The translations under genes were made by a program, and so were the position numbers. Source: an uncultured Clostridia bacterium (GTDB taxonomy: Bacteria > Bacillota > Clostridia > Oscillospirales > CAG-272). From it: a DNA stretch of 23,933 nt. The stretch spans positions 1-23,933 of the forward strand of contig CANQMJ010000020.1 in assembly GCA_947624945.1 (NCBI GenBank), given 5' to 3'. The notes under the pieces are model-generated. The model saw nothing but the letters and a program-made list of their open reading frames with translations, searched no databases and was not told the DNA's origin. Position 1 is the first letter of the stretch; each line of letters starts with the position of its first letter. Below, in pieces: positions 15,653 to 22,900 of this stretch.

Positions 15653-15681
15653 TTGACAAATCGGCGGATTTGTGGTATAAT
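15653..15681 (+). promoter_or_regulatory. Consensus promoter with palindromic spacer (array unit 1)
   Basis: TTGACA (15653-15658) and TATAAT (15676-15681) are perfect hexamers 17 nt apart, with TG at 15673-15674. The spacer itself is a palindrome: ACAAATC (15656-15662) and GATTTGT (15667-15673) around GGCG. Only this unit has canonical spacing; the other three have 44, 39 and 59 nt between the boxes. Transcripts would begin near 15688 and pass through the whole array towards purN. Confidence 0.88.
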
Positions 15682-15764
15682 ATCTTCGCGGACTTGCTGC
15701 GCAAGTCCCAAAAGCGGTGCTTTTGCTGCGGCTCTGCCGCCGGCATCGCCGCAGGCTCGATATT
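15679..15764 (+). repeat. Branched palindrome B1 of the array
   Basis: Outer arms AATATC (15679-15684) and GATATT (15759-15764) enclose several perfect small hairpins. These are GGACTTGC/GCAAGTCC with loop TGC (15690-15708), CAAAAGC/GCTTTTG with loop GGT (15709-15725), GCGGC/GCCGC with loop TCT (15728-15740) and CGGC/GCCG with loop ATC (15741-15751). CTGCGGC (15726-15732) can alternatively pair with GCCGCAG (15748-15754). The left arm overlaps the -10 box and the right arm includes the TT of the next TTGAC. Confidence 0.75.
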
Positions 15765-15773
15765 GACGGCCTC

Positions 15774-15805
15774 GCAAAAATGCTCTTGCAAGCAAGCATT
15801 TTTGC
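15774..15805 (+). repeat. Palindrome A2 between TTGAC and TATAAT of unit 2
   Basis: GCAAAAATGCT (15774-15784) and AGCATTTTTGC (15795-15805) are perfect 11-bp arms. The loop itself contains the palindrome CTTGCAAG. The structure separates TTGACG (15763-15768) from TATAAT (15813-15818) by 44 nt. Confidence 0.85.
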
Positions 15806-15815
15806 TTCGTGGTAT

Positions 15816-15888
15816 AATAATAACACAGTGTTACCGAAAGCCGCGCGATGCTTCGCATCGTCCGCCTTTCGACACTGTAGTTATTATT
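15816..15888 (+). repeat. Long stem-loop B2 of the array
   Basis: This is nearly one continuous hairpin. The stem segments are AATAATAAC (15816-15824) with GTTATTATT (15880-15888), ACAGTGT/ACACTGT (15825-15831 with 15872-15878), CGAAAG/CTTTCG (15835-15840 with 15866-15871) and CGATGC/GCATCG around TTC (15846-15860). The outer left arm is part of TATAATAATAAC and the outer right arm ends in the TT of the next TTGACGG. Confidence 0.85.
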
Positions 15889-15894
15889 GACGGC

Positions 15895-15926
15895 TGCCTG
15901 CTCGCACTGCTGTGCGCGCTCGCAGA
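15895..15926 (+). repeat. Imperfect palindrome A3 between TTGAC and TATAAT of unit 3
   Basis: CTGC and GCAG arms at the edges and CGCAC/GTGCG around TGCT at the centre form a hairpin interrupted by small mismatches. It lies between TTGACG (15887-15892) and TATAAT (15932-15937), which are 39 nt apart. Confidence 0.55.
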
Positions 15927-15934
15927 CATGGTAT

Positions 15935-15998
15935 AATAAACGCAAGAGATGTCAAAGCCGCCGCAGAGCGGCGGCGACAATCAAAGGAAGCGTTTATT
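15935..15998 (+). repeat. Stem-loop B3 of the array
   Basis: Outer arms AATAAACGC (15935-15943) and GCGTTTATT (15990-15998) are perfectly complementary. An inner hairpin, GCCGCCGC/GCGGCGGC, has the 3-nt loop AGA (15957-15975). GATGTC and GACAATC add a bulged helix between them. As in B1 and B2, the left arm starts within TATAAT and the right arm ends in the TT of TTGAC. Confidence 0.85.
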
Positions 15999-16003
15999 GA
16001 CCA

Positions 16004-16057
16004 AAATTCCTTTCATTTTATGTCGCTGCATTCACAGCGACTCTAAGGTAGGAATTT
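16004..16057 (+). repeat. Palindrome A4 between TTGAC and TATAAT of unit 4
   Basis: AAATTCC (16004-16010) pairs with GGAATTT (16051-16057), and inside them GTCGCTG (16022-16028) pairs with CAGCGAC (16035-16041) around CATTCA. TTGACC (15997-16002) and TATAAT (16062-16067) are 59 nt apart here. The TGGTATAATA at the right edge is the closest promoter-like box to purN, about 70 nt before its ATG. Confidence 0.75.
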
Positions 16058-16133
16058 ATGGTATAATATATACAGTCGAAGCGGTGCGGGTTGGTGTGCG
16101 GCGGAGGCTGTATGGACGGGGGAGTTCGGTTCG

Positions 16134-16748
16134 ATGAAAGATAAGGCAAAGGTCGCGGTGCTCGTGTCGGGGGGCGGCACGAATTTACAGGCGATAATAG
16201 ACGCAGTTAAGGGCGGCAAGATAAAGAGCGGGTACGTAGACGTCGTGATATCGAATAAGGCGGGCGCGTACGCGCTCGAAAGAGCGGGCGCCGCCGGTAT
16301 CGACGGAGTCGTGGTATCGAAGAAGGAACTCGGCTCGCAGGAAGCGTTTGAGGACGCGATCATGCGCGAGATAGACGGTCGGGGCATCGATCTCATCGTG
16401 CTGGCGGGCTTCATGGCGATCTTGTCGGAGCGGTTCACGTCGAGGTATGCGGGACGTATCATAAACGTGCATCCGTCGCTCATACCGTCGTTCTGCGGCG
16501 CGGGATTTTACGGACTTCACGTTCATGAAGCCGCGCTCGCACGCGGCGTCAAGGTCACGGGCGCGACGGTGCATTTCGTCAACGAGGTGCCGGACGGCGG
16601 TCCGATAATCGCGCAGCGCGCCGTATATGTCGAGGACGGCGACACGCCGGAGGTTTTGCAGCGGCGCGTCATGGAGCAGGCCGAGTGGATAATACTGCCG
16701 GAGGCAGTCGAAAAAATATGCGCCGCGATAGTCGGCGGGAAAATGTGA
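16134..16748 (+). CDS. purN: Phosphoribosylglycinamide formyltransferase (10-formyl-THF dependent)
   Basis: This 204-residue enzyme formylates GAR with 10-formyl-THF. The phosphate loop VSGGGTNLQAI begins at residue 11. The catalytic residues are N111 and H113 in INVHPSLIPSF and D154 in PDGGPII. FCGAGFYGLHVHEAAL and VKVTGATVHFV are typical of the family. GGGGGAG at 16118-16124 gives a good ribosome site 9 nt before ATG 16134. It follows the non-coding promoter/palindrome array and is separated from purO by 16 nt containing AAAGGAG. Confidence 0.96.
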   Translation: MKDKAKVAVLVSGGGTNLQAIIDAVKGGKIKSGYVDVVISNKAGAYALERAGAAGIDGVVVSKKELGSQEAFEDAIMREIDGRGIDLIVLAGFMAILSERFTSRYAGRIINVHPSLIPSFCGAGFYGLHVHEAALARGVKVTGATVHFVNEVPDGGPIIAQRAVYVEDGDTPEVLQRRVMEQAEWIILPEAVEKICAAIVGGKM

Positions 16749-16764
16749 AAGGAGCACCTCTTTT

Positions 16765-17484
16765 ATGGACATCTACAAGATAAACGATATAGGCGGGCTT
16801 ATACGCGGCAACTCGTACGTCGGTCGCGGCATCGTCGCGGGAATGAGCGCGGACGGGAAAAAGTCGTGCAGCGCGTACTTCATCATGGGGCGCAGCGCGA
16901 ACAGCCGCAACAGAGTTTTCACGGAGAAGAACGGTGAGATATTCACGGAGCCGTATGACGCGTCGAAGGTGGAGGACCCGAGTCTCATCATATATGCGGC
17001 GGTGAGAAAGCTCGGGAACGTTCTTATCGTGACGAACGGAGACCAGACCGACACGATATACGACGGTATCAAGTCGGGAAAGACGTTTTCGCAGTCGCTG
17101 GAGAAGAGATGCTTCGAGCCTGACGCGCCGAATCTGACGCCGAGGATAAGCGCGGCGCTGACGTTCGGGGACGGCGTATTCTCGTATGAGATGAGCATAT
17201 TAAAGAGCGCGGACGCGGCGGGGTCTGCGTGCAGCAGATACACGTTCTCGTATTCGCCGCTGCCGGGTCTCGGTCATTTTATCCACACGTATGTGTGCGA
17301 CGGCAGTCCGATACCGACGTTCCAGGGCGAGCCTGAGCGCGTCATGATACCGGACGATATCGACGAGTTCACAAATACGCTGTGGGATGCGCTCGACGCG
17401 GACAATAAGATATCGCTGTGGGTGCGGTACACGGAGCTTGAAACGGGAAAAACGGAAGAAAGACTCATAAACAAGAATAAATAA
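16765..17484 (+). CDS. purO: IMP cyclohydrolase, PurO type
   Basis: This 239-residue protein resembles the IMP cyclohydrolase family first defined in archaea (PurO), which closes FAICAR to IMP with an Ntn-like fold unrelated to the cyclohydrolase domain of PurH. The opening GNSYVGRGIVAGMSADG, then SAYFIMGRSANSRNRVF, matches the family's N-terminal active-site region. The next gene encodes only the formyltransferase half of PurH, so a separate cyclohydrolase is exactly what the pathway lacks. AAAGGAG at 16749-16755 is a strong ribosome site. Family assignment comes from motif memory plus context. Confidence 0.82.
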   Translation: MDIYKINDIGGLIRGNSYVGRGIVAGMSADGKKSCSAYFIMGRSANSRNRVFTEKNGEIFTEPYDASKVEDPSLIIYAAVRKLGNVLIVTNGDQTDTIYDGIKSGKTFSQSLEKRCFEPDAPNLTPRISAALTFGDGVFSYEMSILKSADAAGSACSRYTFSYSPLPGLGHFIHTYVCDGSPIPTFQGEPERVMIPDDIDEFTNTLWDALDADNKISLWVRYTELETGKTEERLINKNK

Positions 17485-17497
17485 GGGGGACGGGACA

Positions 17498-18682
17498 ATG
17501 AAGGAATTTGAACTTAAGTACGGCTGCAATCCGAATCAGAAGCCGGCGAAGATATTCATGAAAAACGGCGGCGAGCTGCCTATCGAGATAATGAACGGCA
17601 AGCCGGGGTATATCAATTTTCTCGACGCGTTCAACTCGTGGCAGCTTGTGAAGGAACTAAAGGAAGCGACGGGTATGGTCGCGGTGACGTCGTTCAAGCA
17701 TGTGAGTCCGACGTCGGCGGCGGTCGGGACAAAGCTTTCGGACAAGCTCAAAAAGGCGTGCTTCGTCGACGACGTGGAAGGACTCGACGACTCGCCGCTT
17801 GCGTGCGCGTATGCGAGAGCGCGCGGCACCGACAGAATGTGCTCGTTCGGCGACTGGGTCGCGCTCTCCGATGTGTGCGACGTTACGACGGCGAAGATGC
17901 TCAAGCGCGAGGTGTCGGACGGCATAATCGCGCCCGGTTATGAGCCGGAGGCGCTTGAAATTCTTAAAACGAAGAAGAAGGGCGCGTACAACATAGTTAA
18001 AATAGATCCCGATTATGTGCCGGAGCCTGTCGAGCATAAGGATGTGTTCGGCATCACGTTCGAGCAGGGGAGAAACAATTTTAAGATAGGCGCGGAGCTT
18101 CTCACAAACGTTGTGACGGCGAACAAGGCGCTGCCCGAGAGCGCGGTGCGCGACCTTATCGTGTCGCTGATAACGCTCAAATACACGCAGTCGAATTCGG
18201 TATGTTTTGCCGTCGACGGGCAGGCGATCGGCGTCGGCGCGGGTCAGCAGTCGAGAGTCCACTGCACGCGTCTTGCGGGCACTAAGGCGGACACGTGGTT
18301 TCTGCGTCAGTGCGACAAGGTGCTTTCGCTGCCGTTCCGTCCCGAGCTCGGTCGTCCCGACCGCGACAACGTCATCGACGGCTACATCAATCAGAATGAA
18401 GAGGACGTCACGGCGGACGGAGTATGGCAGAAATATTTCACGTCGCGTCCGGAGCCGTTGACAAGTGAGGAAAAGCGCGCGTATCTCGATTCGCTGTCGG
18501 GCGTGGCGCTCGGTTCCGACGCGTTCTTCCCGTTCGCGGACAACATCGAGCGCGCGAAGAAGAGCGGAGTTTCGTATATCGCCGAGCCGGGCGGCTCGAT
18601 AAGAGACGATCTCGTCATCGAATGCTGCGACAAGTACGGCATCGCGATGGCGTTCACGGGAATGAGACTGTTCCATCATTGA
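17498..18682 (+). CDS. purH: AICAR formyltransferase, stand-alone (PurH C-terminal domain type)
   Basis: The 394-residue protein corresponds to the AICAR transformylase half of PurH, without the MGS-like IMP cyclohydrolase domain that normally precedes it. The beginning, ELKYGCNPNQKPAKIF, matches the RYGENPHQ segment that opens that domain. The catalytic Lys-His pair is in SFKHVSPTSAA (K67, H68). QSNSVCFAVDGQAIGVGAGQQSRVHC and the C-terminal GVSYIAEPGGSIRDD are further conserved blocks. This stand-alone form has been called PurV in some annotation schemes. AAGGGGGA at 17483-17490 precedes the ATG. Together with the adjacent purO it completes the last two steps to IMP. Confidence 0.92.
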   Translation: MKEFELKYGCNPNQKPAKIFMKNGGELPIEIMNGKPGYINFLDAFNSWQLVKELKEATGMVAVTSFKHVSPTSAAVGTKLSDKLKKACFVDDVEGLDDSPLACAYARARGTDRMCSFGDWVALSDVCDVTTAKMLKREVSDGIIAPGYEPEALEILKTKKKGAYNIVKIDPDYVPEPVEHKDVFGITFEQGRNNFKIGAELLTNVVTANKALPESAVRDLIVSLITLKYTQSNSVCFAVDGQAIGVGAGQQSRVHCTRLAGTKADTWFLRQCDKVLSLPFRPELGRPDRDNVIDGYINQNEEDVTADGVWQKYFTSRPEPLTSEEKRAYLDSLSGVALGSDAFFPFADNIERAKKSGVSYIAEPGGSIRDDLVIECCDKYGIAMAFTGMRLFHH

Positions 18683-18706
18683 TTCGGCACCGGGAGATTT
18701 TGAAAG

Positions 18707-19978
18707 ATGAAGATACTCGTTGTTGGCGGCGGCGGAAGAGAGCACGCCATAATCAAGAAGATAAAGGAAAATAAGAGCGTTGAGGTTATATACGCGCTCC
18801 CCGGCAACGGCGGCATCGCGCGCGATGCCGTGTGCGTGCCGATAGGGGCGAAGGATATCGACGGTATCGTGAAGTTCGCGGTCGAAAAAAGTGTCGACTA
18901 TGCGATAGTGGCGCCGGACGATCCGCTCGTGCTCGGGTGCGTCGACGCGCTCGAGGCGCACGGGATACTGTGCTTCGGTCCGCGTGCGAATGCGGCGATC
19001 ATCGAGGGCAGCAAGGTGTTCTCGAAGGAGCTGATGAAGAAGTACGGTATACCGACGGCAGCGTATGAGACGTTCTCCGACATGGACGCGGCGCTGTCGT
19101 ATCTCGAAGATGCGCCGATACCGATAGTGGTGAAGGCGGACGGGCTCGCGCTCGGCAAGGGCGCTATCGTGTGCATGACGCGCGACGAGGCGAAGGACGC
19201 GGTCGTCTCGATGATGAGGGACGGCAAGTTCGGCAAGAGCGGCGAGAGAGTCGTTATAGAGGAGTTCATGACGGGTCCCGAGGTGTCGGTTTTGTCGTTC
19301 ACTGACGGGAACGTCGTCGTGCCGATGGTATCGAGCATGGACCACAAGCGCGCGGGCGACGGCGATACGGGGCTGAACACGGGCGGCATGGGCACTGTCG
19401 CGCCGAATCCGTATTACACGGATGCGGTCGCGGACGAGTGCATGGAGAAGATATTCATTCCGACGATGAAGGCGATGAACGCGGAAGGCAGGACGTTCCG
19501 CGGCTGCCTCTATTTCGGTTTGATGATAACGCCGGACGGTCCGCGCGTTGTCGAGTACAACTGCCGTTTCGGCGACCCGGAGACGCAGGTCGTTCTGCCG
19601 CTGCTCGAGTCCGATCTTTTGACGGTGATGATGGCGACGACGAACGGGACGCTGTCGGAATGCGAGGTCAAGTGGAAGTCGGGATGCGCGGCGTGCGTCG
19701 TGGCGGCGTCTGCGGGTTATCCGCAGTCGTATGAGAGCGGATTTGAGCTTACGATACCTGACGATGTGGAGGATCACACGTATGTGGCGGGCGCGGCGAT
19801 AAACGAAAACGGCGCGCTCGTGACGAAGGGCGGACGCGTCCTCGGCGTCACCGCCGTCGCGGACACGCTCGAAGATGCGCTTTGTGAGTCGTATCGGATG
19901 GTGGAGAAGATAGGGTTTGCGAACAAGTACTACCGTCACGACATCGGCAAACGCGCGCTCGAGGCAGGGAGGATATAA
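18707..19978 (+). CDS. purD: Phosphoribosylamine-glycine ligase (GAR synthetase)
   Basis: This 423-residue ATP-grasp enzyme joins phosphoribosylamine to glycine. The N-terminal MKILVVGGGGREHAI, LPGNGGIARDA, APDDPLVLG and FGPRANAAIIEGSKVFSK, the ATP-binding VVKADGLALGKGA, and the substrate segment GDGDTGLNTGGMGTVAPNPYY are all present. FGDPETQVVLPLL carries metal ligands near residue 290. GGGAG at 18692-18696 is the likely ribosome site. purL starts 3 nt after its stop. It acts on the unstable product of PurF, whose gene is in the same operon. Confidence 0.97.
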   Translation: MKILVVGGGGREHAIIKKIKENKSVEVIYALPGNGGIARDAVCVPIGAKDIDGIVKFAVEKSVDYAIVAPDDPLVLGCVDALEAHGILCFGPRANAAIIEGSKVFSKELMKKYGIPTAAYETFSDMDAALSYLEDAPIPIVVKADGLALGKGAIVCMTRDEAKDAVVSMMRDGKFGKSGERVVIEEFMTGPEVSVLSFTDGNVVVPMVSSMDHKRAGDGDTGLNTGGMGTVAPNPYYTDAVADECMEKIFIPTMKAMNAEGRTFRGCLYFGLMITPDGPRVVEYNCRFGDPETQVVLPLLESDLLTVMMATTNGTLSECEVKWKSGCAACVVAASAGYPQSYESGFELTIPDDVEDHTYVAGAAINENGALVTKGGRVLGVTAVADTLEDALCESYRMVEKIGFANKYYRHDIGKRALEAGRI

Positions 19979-19981
19979 GAT

Positions 19982-22900
19982 TTGGTCTACAGGATATATG
20001 TTGAGAAGAAGCCGGGGCTCGACAACGAGGCGAGAGGTCTTGCGTCCGACATAAGGACGTTTCTCGGGATCGAGGCGCTCGAAGGTCTGCGTGTCGTGAA
20101 CCGCTATGACGCGGAGGGACTCGAGCGCGAGCTGTTCGATTATGCGGTGAGGACGGTGTTCTCGGAGCCGCAGCTCGACAATGCGTCGGAGGCGGTCGAT
20201 TTCGGCGATGCGGTCGTATTCGCGGTCGAGTATCTGCCCGGTCAGTTCGATCAGCGCGCAGATTCGGCGGCGCAGTGCATACAGATAATATCGCAGGGCG
20301 AGCGTCCGCTCGTCCGCTCGGCGAAGGTATACGCGCTGTACGGCGCGCTGTCGGAGCATGAGATCGCGGAGATAAAGAAGTATGTGATAAACCCTGTCGA
20401 GGCGAGGGAAGCGGAGCTTTCGATGCCCGAGACGCTGCGGGTCGAGTATGAGACGCCGAAGAATGTGCGCGTGCTCGACGGGTTCACGAAGATGGACAGA
20501 GCGGCGCTCGAGGGTTTCGTGCGCGAATACGGTCTTGCGATGGATGCGGACGACGCGGAGTTCTGCCGCAAGTATTTCGCGGACGAAGAAGGCCGCGATC
20601 CGACGCTGACAGAGATACGCATGATAGACACGTACTGGTCGGATCACTGCCGTCACACGACGTTTTTGACGCATATAGATGCGGTCGAGTTCGACGACGA
20701 GGTCTTGCATCGTGCGTATGACAGGTATCTCGCGGTGAGGGAGGAGCTTGGGCGCAAAAAGCCGATATGCCTCATGGACATTGCGACGGTGGCGGTGTCG
20801 TATCTGAAGCGTCACGGCAAGCTCGATAAACTCGACGAGTCGGACGAGATAAACGCGTGCACGGTCAAAATAAACGTGGACGTCGACGGTGTAACGGAGC
20901 CGTGGCTGCTTTTATTCAAGAATGAGACGCACAATCACCCGACGGAGATCGAGCCGTTCGGCGGCGCGGCGACGTGCATAGGCGGCGCGATTCGCGACCC
21001 GCTATCGGGGCGCTCGTACGTGTACGGTGCGATGAGAGTGACGGGCGCTGCCGACCCGACGTCTCCCGTGTCGGAGACGATACCGGGCAAACTGCCGCAG
21101 CGCAAGATAGTGACGACGGCGGCGGCGGGTTATTCGTCGTACGGCAACCAGATTGGGCTCGCGACGGGGATAGTGGACGAGATATATCACCCCGGTTATG
21201 CGGCGAAGCGAATGGAGATAGGCGCCGTTATCGCGGCGGCGCCGCAGGCGAATGTGCGGCGCGAGACGCCGGAGCCGGGAGACGTGGTGATACTGCTCGG
21301 CGGTGCGACGGGTCGCGACGGCATCGGCGGCGCGACGGGTTCGTCGAAGGCGCATAACGCTCATTCGGTCGAGGAGTGCGGCGCGGAGGTGCAGAAGGGC
21401 AACGCGCCCGAGGAGCGCAAGCTCCAGCGTCTGTTCCGCAATCCCGAGGCGTCGAGGCTGATCAAGCGCTGCAACGATTTCGGCGCGGGCGGCGTATCGG
21501 TTGCGATAGGCGAGCTTGCGGACGGGCTCGATATCGACCTCGACAAAGTCCCGAAGAAGTACGAGGGACTTGACGGCACGGAGCTTGCCATAAGCGAGTC
21601 GCAGGAGAGAATGGCAGTCGTAGTTTCTTCGACAGATGTCGATAAATTTTTGGCACTTGCATATAAAGACAATCTGAACGCGGTGCCGGTCGCGGTCGTG
21701 AAGGCGGAGCCGAGACTGACGATGAGGTGGCGCGGCGACGTTATCGTCGATATCAGCCGTGAGTTTTTGTCGTCGAACGGCGCGCCGAAGCACATAACGA
21801 TAATGCCCGAGCACACGCGTCTGACCGACAACAGGGTGACGGGCGGTTTCACCGAAAATTACATGCGCCTTGCGGGAGACCTCAATATCGCGTCGAAGCG
21901 CGGTCTTTCGGAGCGGTTCGACTCGACGATCGGCGCGGGCACGGTGCTGATGCCGTTCGGCGGCAAATATCAGCGCACGCCGATACAGGCGATGGTGCAG
22001 AAGATATCGGTCGAGTGCGGTCACACCGACGACTGCTCGCTGATGGCGTGGGGATATAATCCGTATCTGACGGAGGAGAGTCCGTATCACGGCGCGTATC
22101 TCGCCGTCGTTGAGTCGATATCGAAGCTTATCGCGACGGGTGCGTCGTTTAACGATGTGTATCTGACGTTCCAGGAGTATTTCGAGCATCCCGGTCACGA
22201 CGGCAGGCGGTGGGGCAAGCCGCTGTCGGCGCTGCTCGGCGCGTTCGAGGCGCAGCTCGACCTCGGCGTCGGCGCGATAGGAGGCAAGGATTCGATGAGC
22301 GGCAGCTTCGAGGATCTCGACGTGCCGCCGACGCTCGTTTCGTTCGCGGTGACGACGGAGAAGGTGGGCGACATCGTGCCGAACGAGTTCAAGCGCGCGG
22401 GCGACCGTGTAATCGTCGTTGCGCCCGAGTATAACGGCGACATGCTGCCCGACGCGAAGTCGCTGGTCGGCACGTTCAAGGTCGTGACCGACATGCTGCG
22501 CTCCGGCAAGGCTGTCACGGCGTATACGCTCGGCATGGGCGGCGCCGCCGAGGCTGTCATGAAGATGACGATGGGCAACGGTTTCGGCTTCGCGTATGAC
22601 GATGCGGTAACGGAGGACGGTATATTCGGTCTCGGGTACGGCACGTTCTTGCTCGAGGTGACGGACGATATGCCGTATCCGACGCTCGGCGTCATAACCG
22701 ACGACTGCAAAATAACGTACAAGTCGGAGACGATAGAGCTTTCGGCGCTTGCCGAAGAATATGAGGGAAAGCTCGAATCAGTCTACGCGTGCAACATAGC
22801 GCAGGGGAACGGGCGGAAGATCGGGAATTTCGAGTACCGCGCGGAGTCGTATCCGTCGCCGGCAGTAAAGTCGGCGAAGCCGAAGGTGCTGATCCCCGTA

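Larger units (their letters stand above)
15631..16067 (+). repeat. Array of four promoter-like units separated by palindromes, upstream of purN
   Basis: This non-coding stretch between the transporter and purN holds four copies of the box TGGTATAATA, with TATAAT at 15676, 15813, 15932 and 16062. They alternate with four TTGAC boxes starting at 15653, 15763, 15887 and 15997. The TTGAC spacing is 110, 124 and 110 nt, and the TATAAT spacing is 137, 119 and 130 nt. Between each TTGAC and the next TATAAT lies one palindrome; between each of the first three TATAAT boxes and the next TTGAC lies another. Arm sequences differ from unit to unit but remain complementary. The first unit opens right after a small palindrome, CACATA/TATGTG (15631-15644), which overlaps the transporter stop codon. 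I see no convincing coding sequence in it. The entries below describe the parts. Confidence 0.8.

Noticed and set aside
15670..15936. Plus-strand open frame of 88 codons inside the array
   Set aside because: It begins inside a -10 box without a ribosome site and encodes the palindromic repeats themselves; nothing resembles a protein family.
15679..15998. Array as a CRISPR or integron attC cassette array
   Set aside because: There are no identical direct repeats with uniform spacers, and no attC core sites of the RYYYAAC/GTTRRRY type with the expected bulged structure; only the short promoter boxes are shared between units.
15949..16137. Plus-strand open frame of 62 codons ending over the purN start
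   Set aside because: It starts in a hairpin loop region with no Shine-Dalgarno and reads through two palindromes and a promoter box, so it is better explained as non-coding.
17657..20815. Minus-strand open frame of about 1050 codons antisense to the formyltransferase, purD and purL
   Set aside because: It runs across three well-supported genes and their gaps, its translation is an Arg/His/Leu-rich low-information sequence with no domain, and it is explained by the GC-rich third positions of the sense genes.
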